Positions 1 through 7,943 of a stretch of 38,204 nucleotides of DNA are shown piece after piece. Position 1 is the first letter of the stretch, and each line of letters opens with the position of its first letter. This DNA is from an uncultured Pelagibacteraceae bacterium (lineage in GTDB: Bacteria > Pseudomonadota > Alphaproteobacteria > Pelagibacterales > Pelagibacteraceae). The translations under genes and the position numbers were made by a program. Location of the stretch: positions 1 through 38,204 of the forward strand of contig CACJRQ010000010.1 of assembly GCA_902595885.1 (NCBI GenBank), read 5' to 3'. Under the pieces are notes generated by a model. That model was not told the origin of the DNA. It saw only the letters and a list, made by a program, of their open reading frames with translations, and did not search any database.

Positions 1-575
1 GATTTATAAAAACAAAAAAAATAGGTGTAGTTGCAGCCGGTCATTCTAGTGTAATAGCTAATATGGCAGGTATAAAACTTCCGCTTGAGAGTAAACCTTT
101 GCAGGCTTTAGTTTCTGAACCTGTAAAACCAATTATTGATACAGTTGTAATGTCTAATGCAGTGCATGCTTATGTAAGTCAATCTGATAAAGGAGAGTTG
201 GTGATTGGTGCTGGAACAGATGATTATGTTTCATATACTCAAAAAGGAAGTCATCAAATAGTTGAAGGAACATTAAATGCTATTTTAGAATTATATCCAA
301 TTTTTAGTAGAATGAGAATGTTAAGACAATGGGGTGGAATAGTAGATATTTGTCCTGACGCTAGTCCAATTTTAAGTAAAACCTCAATTAAAGGATTATA
401 CTTTAATTGTGGTTGGGGTACCGGAGGATTTAAAGCAACTCCTGGATCTGGAGATTTATTTGCTCATACTATTGCAAACGACGAACCCCACAAACTTAAT
501 GCTGCATTTAATTTAAATAGATTTGTAAGCGGAGACCTTGTTGATGAACATGGGGCTGCAGCGGTTGCTCATTAA
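1..575 (+). CDS. soxB: Sarcosine oxidase beta subunit, C-terminal part (5' end outside window)
   Basis: This is the 3' end of soxB. The frame is open from base 3, upstream of the first ATG at base 63, so the gene begins before the window. The visible 190 residues include the family-typical stretch around [12 protein letters not shown] and a glycine-rich segment ([15 protein letters not shown]) near the flavin site of DAO-type oxidoreductases. In heterotetrameric sarcosine oxidases the beta subunit carries the covalent FMN and the FAD substrate site, and it oxidises sarcosine to glycine. The stop codon shares one base with the soxD start (TAATG), so translation is probably coupled in a soxBDAG operon. 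The identity is secure; the N-terminal dinucleotide-binding fold cannot be seen here. Confidence 0.95.
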   Translation, partial: FIKTKKIGVVAAGHSSVIANMAGIKLPLESKPLQALVSEPVKPIIDTVVMSNAVHAYVSQSDKGELVIGAGTDDYVSYTQKGSHQIVEGTLNAILELYPIFSRMRMLRQWGGIVDICPDASPILSKTSIKGLYFNCGWGTGGFKATPGSGDLFAHTIANDEPHKLNAAFNLNRFVSGDLVDEHGAAAVAH

Positions 576-850
576 TGTTTTTAATAAACTGTCCATACTG
601 TGGAGAACGAGATCAGCAAGAATTTAAGGCTGGCGGTGAAGCTCATATCGAGAGACCTAAGCAACCAACAGAATTAAGTGATGATGAGTGGGCAGAATAT
701 TTATTTATGAGAAAAAATATTAAAGGTGTTCAATTTGAAAGATGGAACCATGCACATGGTTGTCGTAAATGGTTTAACATGGTTAGAGATACTTCTAACG
801 ACGAAATAAAAGCAATTTACAAAATGGGTGAAAAACCACCTGCTCAATAA
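575..850 (+). CDS. soxD: Sarcosine oxidase delta subunit
   Basis: A 91-residue protein matching the small zinc-binding delta subunit of heterotetrameric sarcosine oxidase. Cys6 and Cys9 (NCPYCGE) together with His59 and Cys63 (WNHAHGC) fit the zinc ligands known in this family. The GEA..ERP segment and the C-terminal GCRKWFNMVRDT motif are also typical. The length is normal. The start ATG overlaps the soxB stop by one base, and soxA begins one base after this stop, so the four subunits are probably made together. The subunit is structural: it stabilises the alpha-beta complex. Confidence 0.96.
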   Translation: MFLINCPYCGERDQQEFKAGGEAHIERPKQPTELSDDEWAEYLFMRKNIKGVQFERWNHAHGCRKWFNMVRDTSNDEIKAIYKMGEKPPAQ

Positions 851-851
851 A

Positions 852-3800
852 ATGACTAAAAACTTAAGAGTAAAATCCAGCGAGTACATTGATGAAACTA
901 ATAGAATTTCCTTTAAATTTAATGGCAAAACTTACCATGGATATAAAGGGGATACTTTAGCTTCAGCGTTACTTGCAAATAATGTTCATTTAGTAGGAAG
1001 AAGTTTTAAATATCATAGACCAAGGGGAATTATGACGTCAGGTTCAGAGGAACCAAATGGTATAGTTCAAATAAACCCTGGTACAAACAGAACAGAACCT
1101 AATGTTAGAGCAACAGAAGTCGAGATTTACGATGGTTTAGAGGCATCCAGTCAAAATTGTTGGCCAAGTGTTGAATTTGATATTGGTGGAATAAACAATT
1201 TTCTCTCACCTTTTTTTCCAGCAGGTTTTTATTACAAAACATTTATGTGGCCTGCTAGTTTTTGGGAAAAATATGAATTTTTTATACGACACTCAGCGGG
1301 TTTAGGGAAATCACCAACATCAAGTGACCCTGACATTTATGACCATCGTAATGTTCACTGTGATGTATTGGTTGTAGGCGCAGGCATATCAGGAATACTG
1401 GCAGCAAAAAATGCAGCTAAAAATAATTTTAAAACGTTGTTAGTTGATGAAAAAAATGAACTTGGTGGATCAACTATTTATGAAAATAATGAATTTAACA
1501 AAATTGATAACAAAACCCCTTCTGAGTGGTTAAAAAAAGAAATAGAGGAGCTTAAAGGTATTAAAAATCTTGAGATAAAAACTAGAACAAGTGTGGCTGC
1601 TTATCATCAATATAATTATCTTTTGGCTAGAGAAAATCTAACTGATCATTTAGAGGGTAAAGATAAAACAAATAAAATCAGACAAAGACTTCTTAAAATT
1701 AGAGCTAAGAAAGTTATTTTAGCTACAGGTGCAATAGAAAGACCTTTAATATTTAATAATAATGATAGACCAGGAATAATGCTTTCATCTGCTATAAAAA
1801 AATACAGTGAGTTTTATGGAGTTGCATGTGGTAGTAAAAATGTATTTTTTACTAATAATGATAGTGCTTACGAGAGTGCTTTGTCACTATATAACAAAGG
1901 TATCAATGTTGAAGCAATCGTTGATATTAGAGAACAATCTGAAAGTAAAATTGTTAAAAAAGTAAAAGAAGCTGGTATTAAAGTTTATTGGTCACATACA
2001 ATTGTTGATACAACTGGATACAAAAGATTAAATAGTGTTTCAATCATGAAGCTATCTAATGATGGAACATCAGTCACTGGTAGTAAAATTTCTATTTCAT
2101 GTGATTGCTTAGGAGTTGCTGGGGGTTGGACACCTGCTGTACATTTATATACACAATCAGGAAGTAAACTGAAGTTTGATGAGGAAAAACAAATTTTCTT
2201 ACCAAATCAAAATACATCTGAACAAATAAGTGTAGGATCTTGTGGTGGAGATTTTAAAATTGATGAAATTATTAAAAATTTGAATGAAAAACTTAAAGAT
2301 AATTTAAATATTAATGAAACAGATTTAGATAATATTAAAGTTGAGATTGATGAAGAAAATTCTAAAAGAAATATTTGGTTGCTTCCTTCTGATAAACCTT
2401 TAGGAAAAACTAAACCATTCGTAGATTATCAAAACGATGCAACTGCTAAAGATATTAAATTGGCATTAAGAGAAGGTTTTAGATCTATCGAGCATGTAAA
2501 AAGATACACGACTACGGGTATGGGAACTGATCAAGGTAAACTAGGAAATATGCATGCATTGGGAATAATTGCAGATACAGCTGGTGTTAAAATGGGAGAA
2601 TTAGGTACTACTACATTTAGACCTCCTTACACACCATTAACGTTTGGAACTATTGTAGGTCGAAATGTTGGAAAGTTTTTTGATATTTTTAGAAGAACGC
2701 CAATGAATGATTGGCATGTTGAAAATAAAGCTGAATTTGAAAATGTCGGTCAATGGAAGAGAGCATGGTACTACCCTATTAATGGAGAAACTATGCATCA
2801 AGCAGTTCAAAGAGAAAGTAAAGCTGCTAGAGAAAGTGCTGGTATATTGGATGCCTCTACTCTTGGTAAAATTGATATACAAGGAAGTGATGCTTCTGAA
2901 TTCTTAAATAGAGTTTATACAAATGCTTGGTCAAAATTAGCTATAGGAAAATGTAGATATGGCCTAATGCTAAACGAGGATGGTATGGTTTATGATGATG
3001 GAGTTACAACAAGATTAGGTGAAAATCATTATATCATGACCACAACAACTGGTGGAGCAGCAAATGTTTTAGGTAAACTTGAAGACTATCTTCAAACAGA
3101 ATGGCCTGAGCTTGATGTTTACTTAACCTCTGTAACAGATCATTATGCTACAGCGAGTTTATGCGGACCTAATAGTAAAAAAATTCTTAAAAAAATAATT
3201 CCTGATTTAGATTTATCAGATGAAAACTTTCCGCACATGTCATTCAAAGAATCGAAAATTGGCAATATTCAATGCAGAATAATGAGAATTAGTTTTACTG
3301 GAGAACACAGCTACGAAATCAATGTTCAAGCAAGTTATGGAAAAGATTTATGGGAAAAGTGTATGGAGGCAGGTAAAGAGTTTAACATTACTCCTTATGG
3401 AACTGAAACAATGCACTTATTAAGAGCAGAAAAAGGTTTCATCATTGTAGGTCAAGATACAGACGGAACAATGACTCCTATCGATCTTCAAATGGATTGG
3501 ATAGTCAGTAAGAAGAAATACGATTTCATAGGTAAAAGATCTCTTTATAGGTCTGATACAATGAGAGAAGATAGAAAGCAATTAGTAGGTTTATTAACTG
3601 ATGATCCAAATGTAGTTTTAGAGGAAGGAGCACAAATAGTTTCTGAGTTAAATCAAAGTCCAGTAGAAATGCTTGGACATGTAACTTCAAGTTATTTCAG
3701 TCCAAACCTAAAGAAATCAATAGCACTTGCAGTAGTTAGAGGTGGAAAAGATATGATGGGAAAAAAACTTTTTGTGCCCATGGAAAATAAAAATATTAAT

Positions 3801-3857
3801 GTCACTGTTGCGAATCCAGTATTTTACGATGAGAAAAATGAGAGGTTAAATGCTTAA
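852..3857 (+). CDS. soxA: Sarcosine oxidase alpha subunit
   Basis: A 1001-residue alpha subunit. I place the start at the ATG at 852, one base after the soxD stop. The frame extends upstream to a GTG at 828 inside soxD, but that part lacks family character. The N-terminal domain contains SFKYHRPRG (residues 51-59), as in 2Fe-2S-like domains of this family. A dinucleotide-binding GAGISG lies at 176-181, followed by an oxidoreductase core. From about residue 620 to the end is a GcvT-like folate-binding domain. In the known enzyme, reducing equivalents leave through FAD and FMN to oxygen, and the methyl carbon is passed to tetrahydrofolate as 5,10-methylene-THF. The stop overlaps soxG by eight bases. 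Confidence 0.96.
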   Translation: MTKNLRVKSSEYIDETNRISFKFNGKTYHGYKGDTLASALLANNVHLVGRSFKYHRPRGIMTSGSEEPNGIVQINPGTNRTEPNVRATEVEIYDGLEASSQNCWPSVEFDIGGINNFLSPFFPAGFYYKTFMWPASFWEKYEFFIRHSAGLGKSPTSSDPDIYDHRNVHCDVLVVGAGISGILAAKNAAKNNFKTLLVDEKNELGGSTIYENNEFNKIDNKTPSEWLKKEIEELKGIKNLEIKTRTSVAAYHQYNYLLARENLTDHLEGKDKTNKIRQRLLKIRAKKVILATGAIERPLIFNNNDRPGIMLSSAIKKYSEFYGVACGSKNVFFTNNDSAYESALSLYNKGINVEAIVDIREQSESKIVKKVKEAGIKVYWSHTIVDTTGYKRLNSVSIMKLSNDGTSVTGSKISISCDCLGVAGGWTPAVHLYTQSGSKLKFDEEKQIFLPNQNTSEQISVGSCGGDFKIDEIIKNLNEKLKDNLNINETDLDNIKVEIDEENSKRNIWLLPSDKPLGKTKPFVDYQNDATAKDIKLALREGFRSIEHVKRYTTTGMGTDQGKLGNMHALGIIADTAGVKMGELGTTTFRPPYTPLTFGTIVGRNVGKFFDIFRRTPMNDWHVENKAEFENVGQWKRAWYYPINGETMHQAVQRESKAARESAGILDASTLGKIDIQGSDASEFLNRVYTNAWSKLAIGKCRYGLMLNEDGMVYDDGVTTRLGENHYIMTTTTGGAANVLGKLEDYLQTEWPELDVYLTSVTDHYATASLCGPNSKKILKKIIPDLDLSDENFPHMSFKESKIGNIQCRIMRISFTGEHSYEINVQASYGKDLWEKCMEAGKEFNITPYGTETMHLLRAEKGFIIVGQDTDGTMTPIDLQMDWIVSKKKYDFIGKRSLYRSDTMREDRKQLVGLLTDDPNVVLEEGAQIVSELNQSPVEMLGHVTSSYFSPNLKKSIALAVVRGGKDMMGKKLFVPMENKNINVTVANPVFYDEKNERLNA

Positions 3858-4413
3858 CTATAATTCAGTTATTAAAAATGAAATTAAGCAAGAAAGTATT
3901 TCTATAAAGGAAATCTCTCCAGTAATAAAAATTAATTTGAGAGGTAAAAAAAGAGAATTTTTAACAAATATTGGTAAAAATCTTAATATGATCTTACCTA
4001 CAGAGGCAAACACTTCAACAACTAGTGATAAATTAACAGCAATATGGCTTAGTCCAGACGAATGGATGATAGTCTCAAATGAGCTGGCAAGTAAAGACAC
4101 TAACAAATCCGAACTATATGAAATGTTATTTAATAGTATTTCAAAAACAAATTTAGGTGCTGTTATAGATGTAACAGATCAATTTGTTCAATTAGAACTT
4201 AAAGGGAAAAATATCTATGAAATTTTTTCAGCAGGATGTCCTTTTAATTTTAATGAATTTAAAGAAAAAAAAGGATCAACAACACAGACAGTTTTAAATC
4301 ATGTAGATGTAATTCTGCACCATAAAGATGAAAATATTGTAAATCTTTTTGTTAGAAGATCTTTTACTGAACATCTTTGTTCTTGGATTGAGGATTGCTG
4401 TTCTAGAATATAA
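3850..4413 (+). CDS. soxG: Sarcosine oxidase gamma subunit
   Basis: A 187-residue protein in the position and size range of SoxG, overlapping soxA by eight bases. It has the GcvT-like fold pattern of the gamma subunit, with ..IWLSPDEWMIVS (about residues 65-76) and a later ..AVIDVTDQFVQLELKGKN segment. The C-terminal LFVRRSFTEHLCSWIEDC is also typical. The gamma subunit helps to form the folate-binding part of the complex. It is the last gene of the soxBDAG run. Only five bases separate it from the end of the convergent gene on the other strand, and I see no clear terminator between them. Confidence 0.93.
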   Translation: MLNYNSVIKNEIKQESISIKEISPVIKINLRGKKREFLTNIGKNLNMILPTEANTSTTSDKLTAIWLSPDEWMIVSNELASKDTNKSELYEMLFNSISKTNLGAVIDVTDQFVQLELKGKNIYEIFSAGCPFNFNEFKEKKGSTTQTVLNHVDVILHHKDENIVNLFVRRSFTEHLCSWIEDCCSRI

Positions 4414-4418
4414 TTTAT

Positions 4419-4733
4419 CTAAAGTTGTTTTTTTATTTTATACAATCCATAAAGATAAATACCCGAAGTTACAAAATTAATTGGCATCCATATTTCTCTG
4501 GTTAAATAAACTGGAAATATTGGATTATATAAAATTAATATAAAAGAAAAAATAATAGATAGTTCATTAATTCCTTTTGAACCTTTAAAACTATAAAAAA
4601 TTATAAATGCTGAAGTAACACTTATGACTAAACGTAATAAAGTATAAAAACCATAGGGAAACGAGAAAATAGGTGCTAAAACTAAAAGTATTGCTGGTAT
4701 AGTAAAAAACAATACTAAAGAATTTTTATTCAT
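4419..4733 (-). CDS. Small four-helix membrane protein of unknown function (DUF6804-like)
   Basis: A 104-residue protein made almost entirely of four hydrophobic segments (about residues 6-24, 31-50, 57-77 and 81-101) with a basic C-terminus (KIKKQL). The segment FPYGFYTLLRL before helix 2 resembles small bacterial membrane proteins annotated as DUF6804. That match is from memory and should be treated as tentative. It begins three bases after the upstream coiled-coil gene and is therefore probably the last gene of the four-gene operon that starts at 7880. No catalytic motif is visible. Its place in the operon suggests a membrane accessory role beside the two coiled-coil proteins. Confidence 0.8.
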   Translation of the reverse strand: MNKNSLVLFFTIPAILLVLAPIFSFPYGFYTLLRLVISVTSAFIIFYSFKGSKGINELSIIFSFILILYNPIFPVYLTREIWMPINFVTSGIYLYGLYKIKKQL

Positions 4734-4736
4734 ATT

Positions 4737-5636
4737 TTAATTTAGGAACCTGCAATTTTCTTTCTTAATCTTTTCAAACTCTAATTTCGTAAAACCTTTT
4801 TTTATAAAAATATCATCAAACCTAAAATCATCATCTTTTGAACCTAGTTCAAGATCGGCTAATTTTACACCAAAGGATGGACTAAAATCTACGTAACAAG
4901 TAACATTTATAGGTTTACTTATGTCTAATCCTTTATAAAGAAATCTAGTCATAACTCTTACTTCATTATTTTTAACTTTTATTCTTTCTTCAGAAAATAG
5001 GTAAAAATCATTTTTAATATTTTCATTTTCTTTTTCTAAATCTTCTAATTGTTTTAATAACTTATCTCTTTCTTCAGAGTCTTCTTTAAGTTCAGATAAT
5101 TGATTTTCTGTATCTTCTAACTTTTTTAGTAGTGCTAGCTTTTCAGACTCAAAAGTCTTTAACTCCCCTACTTTAAGCTTTAATTCGTTTGCTGCGTTTA
5201 ACATTTCTTTTTTATGTTTTTTTTTCTGATCAGATAATGCTTGATTCTTTTTAGACAAAGATTGATTCTTATCCTTTTCGTCTTTTAGTGCCTCTTCTGC
5301 TTCATTTAATTTATCAATGGCCATTTGATTGTTTCCTAGCATTTTTAAATCTTCTACTGAGTCCGAAATACCACTACTAGATATTGCCTCGTTTATCTTT
5401 TCCTGTATTACTTGCTCCTGAACACCTGCGACTCTTTTTAAAACATAATTCCTATCCAACAAAGAGTAAGCCCAAGCCAATAATACTGCTAATAATCCGA
5501 TAGCAATTAATAGCAACGCCCATGAAATTGCATTCATTCTAAAGCTTTTAGCTCTTCTTAACCTACTTTGTTCGTCTATATACTTATTTACAGGTGTATA
5601 ATCATTCTCATTAGCTTTAGATATATTTTCAGACAC
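4737..5636 (-). CDS. Single-pass membrane protein with long coiled coil, unknown function
   Basis: A 299-residue protein that I cannot assign to a named family. A basic N-terminus (RLRRAKSFRMN) precedes one membrane helix at about residues 36-60. The positive-inside rule then puts the rest of the chain in the periplasm. Residues of about 85-205 are rich in Lys, Glu, Leu and Gln with heptad-like spacing, which suggests a coiled coil. The last 90 residues, from FYLFSEERIK onward, have alternating hydrophobic residues and may form a small beta-rich domain. The start shares one base with the stop of the upstream coiled-coil gene. Both proteins would place their coils on the same side of the membrane, so I infer they interact. 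Confidence 0.85.
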   Translation of the reverse strand: MSENISKANENDYTPVNKYIDEQSRLRRAKSFRMNAISWALLLIAIGLLAVLLAWAYSLLDRNYVLKRVAGVQEQVIQEKINEAISSSGISDSVEDLKMLGNNQMAIDKLNEAEEALKDEKDKNQSLSKKNQALSDQKKKHKKEMLNAANELKLKVGELKTFESEKLALLKKLEDTENQLSELKEDSEERDKLLKQLEDLEKENENIKNDFYLFSEERIKVKNNEVRVMTRFLYKGLDISKPINVTCYVDFSPSFGVKLADLELGSKDDDFRFDDIFIKKGFTKLEFEKIKKENCRFLN

Positions 5637-7450
5637 TATTTTTTATCTTTATTTTTTTCATTGTAAATGAATGGACCTTTTTTCAAAAGATCTGGATCGT
5701 CTGTAGGAAGTGGAACATGAACAAATACTTTTTTTTCTACTTGTTCAACTTTTTTAACCTCAACAGGAACCTCAACTATTTTTTCTACAATTTTTTCTTC
5801 TACGACTGGTTTTTCAACAATTTTTTCTACAGGCTTTTCTACTATTTTTTCTACTTCTATAATTTTTTCAGGTTTTGGTTTCAAAAAATACTTAACTCTA
5901 TTAAGAAGATATCTCCTGAAAGCTGATAATAATTTTGAAAATCTGTAAGTAGCTCCACCTAAACCTGTATTAGGTTTATTCAAATCTTCATGCAATCTAG
6001 GATCTTGCAAATTAAGTGCTGCAAAAGCTAAAAGTGTACCCGTAATAGAAATTATGAAACTAAGTACACCAAACCATATCCAAAAAGCAAACGTTAGAGC
6101 TTCTTCAGGAAGATTTGAATATGCTGATTGGGAACCTATTGTATTTCTTTGAACTTCTAATTTTTCATTATTTTCAATTATTTGAATTTTTAGATCAGAA
6201 ATTTTTTTGTCAATTTGTTTTGACTGTTCATTAGAAATTATTTGATCTTTTTCAAAAAAAATAAATACTTTTTCTTTAAACTTAGATCTTTCTAACGCAA
6301 GTATATCTTTTTCAATTCTTCTATTTTCCATTTCATAATCAATTAAAAACCAACCTTTAAACCAGGTTGCAACTCTATAAACTTGATTTAATGGACCCAA
6401 TCTATCTATCTCATCAATAGTTTTATTTATTTCTTCTTTTATATTTTTGATATCTTCTCTATCTTGAAATTTATCTTTAACTTCAACTTGTTGACTTTTT
6501 GTTAGTTGAGCTATTAATTTTAAATTTTCCTCAAATTGAAATCTCAATGATTTTGTTTGAGATTGCAGTTGATTATTAATAAAACTTATTTGATCTTTGC
6601 TATCATTTAGAGCTAGATTTTCTAATCTACCTATTTCTTTAATTCTCTCTGAAATTTTAACATTTATTGATTGTAAAGAAGCTTGATCGGTTTTTAATTT
6701 ATCTGTCAAAACTCTTCGTGATGTAAACAAACCTTTTTGCTTGCTAATTTGGTCAGAAGTTTTGTCTATACTTTCTTGTAATCGCCTCGATCTGTCTTCA
6801 TCTATTTTGTTAGACTCACGTAGGGCATCTATTTCACTTTTGTTATCTGATTGATCAAGTATACGTGTTCTATCTTTTTGCGCCTGCTCTTCATATGCCA
6901 ATATTTGTTTCTGTAATTCTTGATTCTCTAAATTTTTTTGATTAATTTGAAGTGTAAGATTATCATCTGCAACAGCAACATTTTTTTTAGCTAATTGTTG
7001 TTCTAATGTAGTTTTTTTAATGATTAATTTTTTGATATCTGAAGTTCGATTATTATTTATTCTTTCAAATCCTGTCACGATTGTTTCGAATGTTGAAACA
7101 TTAACGGCTATTAATGCAAACAGAAAAGTCACTGTCCACATTGTTTTTCTGGAATAATAAACTGCTGCGGCTAAAGGAATTTTTGTAATTTCTACAATTG
7201 CTACAATCATAAAAATCATTCCCATCATAAAATCATCAAGACTTATGTTTTGCATCAAGGATTGATCTAATTCATCATAACCTTGGGATTGTCTCATTAT
7301 TAATAAACCAATTGAAGCTCCTATAAGAGCAATAGTAATCTCTATTGCCCAAGCTAAACGGTAAAGAAATATTCCTTTACTAACAGTCTGTGATCTGGGA
7401 AAAAAACTATTAAATGTTTTATCTAAAAAACCTTTTCCTTTATCTGACAT
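5636..7450 (-). CDS. Multi-pass membrane protein with very long coiled coil and EKIVEKP-repeat tail, unknown function
   Basis: A 604-residue protein I do not recognise. The ATG at 7450 is preferred over an in-frame TTG at 7456, and a GGGG stretch lies upstream as a weak ribosome-binding site. Three membrane helices lie at about 28-52, 75-99 and 103-124. A predicted coiled coil spans about 130-430, with a fourth helix at about 451-479. A basic segment follows, then a tail at about 530-565 with repeated EKIVEKP/EKIVEVP units and an end rich in Pro, Asp and Lys. Charge distribution (basic before helix 1, between helices 2 and 3, and after helix 4) suggests cytosolic ends and a periplasmic coil. 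It overlaps the TerB-like gene upstream by 11 bases. Confidence 0.85.
   Translation of the reverse strand: MSDKGKGFLDKTFNSFFPRSQTVSKGIFLYRLAWAIEITIALIGASIGLLIMRQSQGYDELDQSLMQNISLDDFMMGMIFMIVAIVEITKIPLAAAVYYSRKTMWTVTFLFALIAVNVSTFETIVTGFERINNNRTSDIKKLIIKKTTLEQQLAKKNVAVADDNLTLQINQKNLENQELQKQILAYEEQAQKDRTRILDQSDNKSEIDALRESNKIDEDRSRRLQESIDKTSDQISKQKGLFTSRRVLTDKLKTDQASLQSINVKISERIKEIGRLENLALNDSKDQISFINNQLQSQTKSLRFQFEENLKLIAQLTKSQQVEVKDKFQDREDIKNIKEEINKTIDEIDRLGPLNQVYRVATWFKGWFLIDYEMENRRIEKDILALERSKFKEKVFIFFEKDQIISNEQSKQIDKKISDLKIQIIENNEKLEVQRNTIGSQSAYSNLPEEALTFAFWIWFGVLSFIISITGTLLAFAALNLQDPRLHEDLNKPNTGLGGATYRFSKLLSAFRRYLLNRVKYFLKPKPEKIIEVEKIVEKPVEKIVEKPVVEEKIVEKIVEVPVEVKKVEQVEKKVFVHVPLPTDDPDLLKKGPFIYNEKNKDKK
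5756..5863 (-). repeat. Degenerate tandem repeat encoding EKIVEKP-type units
   Basis: Within the 604-residue membrane protein gene, a stretch of about 36 codons repeats short units of the form EKIVEKP, EKIVEVP and VEEKIVEKIVE. At the DNA level it is a degenerate repeat of roughly 21 bases. The peptide is highly charged with regular valine and proline. This pattern is typical of stiff, extended linkers such as those in TonB-like proteins. It lies after the last membrane helix, so by predicted topology it projects into the cytosol. Confidence 0.7.
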
Positions 7451-7880
7451 TTTCAACTGTCCCCATCGTAAATTTGTTAGCTAATCTCTCAAAAAAATTT
7501 CTATCGTCGTAAATACCAAAAATTTTTGCAACTCTCTTTATTGTTTCTTTTTCTACATCTGAATATCTATGATCACTTTTTGCAAATTTGATTAAAACAG
7601 CAATAATAAACTCTAAAAATTCATGATGATCTTCATCAATAAACTTTTTTATTAATTCTGCATGATGATCTATGGGGTTACTATCACTTTCAGCTTCTAA
7701 GATGATCTCTTTAATTTTATTTTTCATTTCCTTGGTATGGGGTATGGTTTTTAGCATTTCGTCTCTTTCATATTCTGAAAAATGACCGTCTGCCTCACAT
7801 AGTTTAACACCTAAGATTATTACACCTATAATACATATTGTTTGATCAGTTTGATTTCTATATTTTTCCCAAAGATCCAT
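7440..7880 (-). CDS. TerB-like (tellurite resistance TerB/DjlA superfamily) helical protein
   Basis: A 146-residue soluble, probably all-helical protein. Two related acidic motifs stand out: CEADGHFSEYE (residues 28-38) and KSDHRYSDVE (101-110). Their spacing and the helices around them resemble TerB-like domains, in which two internally similar halves each carry a metal-binding acidic loop. The middle, about residues 62-90, is rich in Asp, Glu and His. The match is by pattern only, and tellurite resistance should not be assumed. It is the first gene of the operon with two coiled-coil membrane proteins and overlaps the next one by 11 bases. I infer a cytosolic partner or regulator of the membrane complex. 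Confidence 0.78.
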   Translation of the reverse strand: MDLWEKYRNQTDQTICIIGVIILGVKLCEADGHFSEYERDEMLKTIPHTKEMKNKIKEIILEAESDSNPIDHHAELIKKFIDEDHHEFLEFIIAVLIKFAKSDHRYSDVEKETIKRVAKIFGIYDDRNFFERLANKFTMGTVENVR

Positions 7881-7916
7881 AATATTATGATATTTAAATC
7901 AGATTTTCAGGATGAT

Positions 7917-7943
7917 TAAAATAGTTCAGTTATTACTATTTTA
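7917..7943 (-). terminator. Hairpin starting directly after the nuclease stop codon
   Basis: A perfect 9-base inverted repeat, TAAAATAGT and ACTATTTTA, flanks a 9-base loop. On the minus strand it follows the nuclease gene immediately. The 3' arm contains four T in a row, but no longer T-run follows and the stem is AT-rich. It is therefore at best a weak factor-independent terminator. It lies in the largest spacer of the region, between the gatC-to-nuclease run and the TerB-like operon, where a transcript boundary would be expected. Confidence 0.45.

Noticed and set aside
3858..4106. Minus-strand frame opposite soxG, and similar long frames opposite gatA, gatB, mgtE, rplE and rpsH
   Set aside because: They are antisense shadows of well-supported genes and show no recognisable domains.
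5756..5863. Repeats that could be taken for a CRISPR array
   Set aside because: The units are short, degenerate, in frame and without unique spacers. They encode a repeated peptide.
5717..5926. A + strand frame rich in Phe, Asn and Tyr opposite the coiled-coil gene
   Set aside because: It is the antisense of the EKIVEKP repeat and of Lys/Glu-rich codons. It has no family character, and the opposite frame has a clear membrane and coiled-coil pattern.
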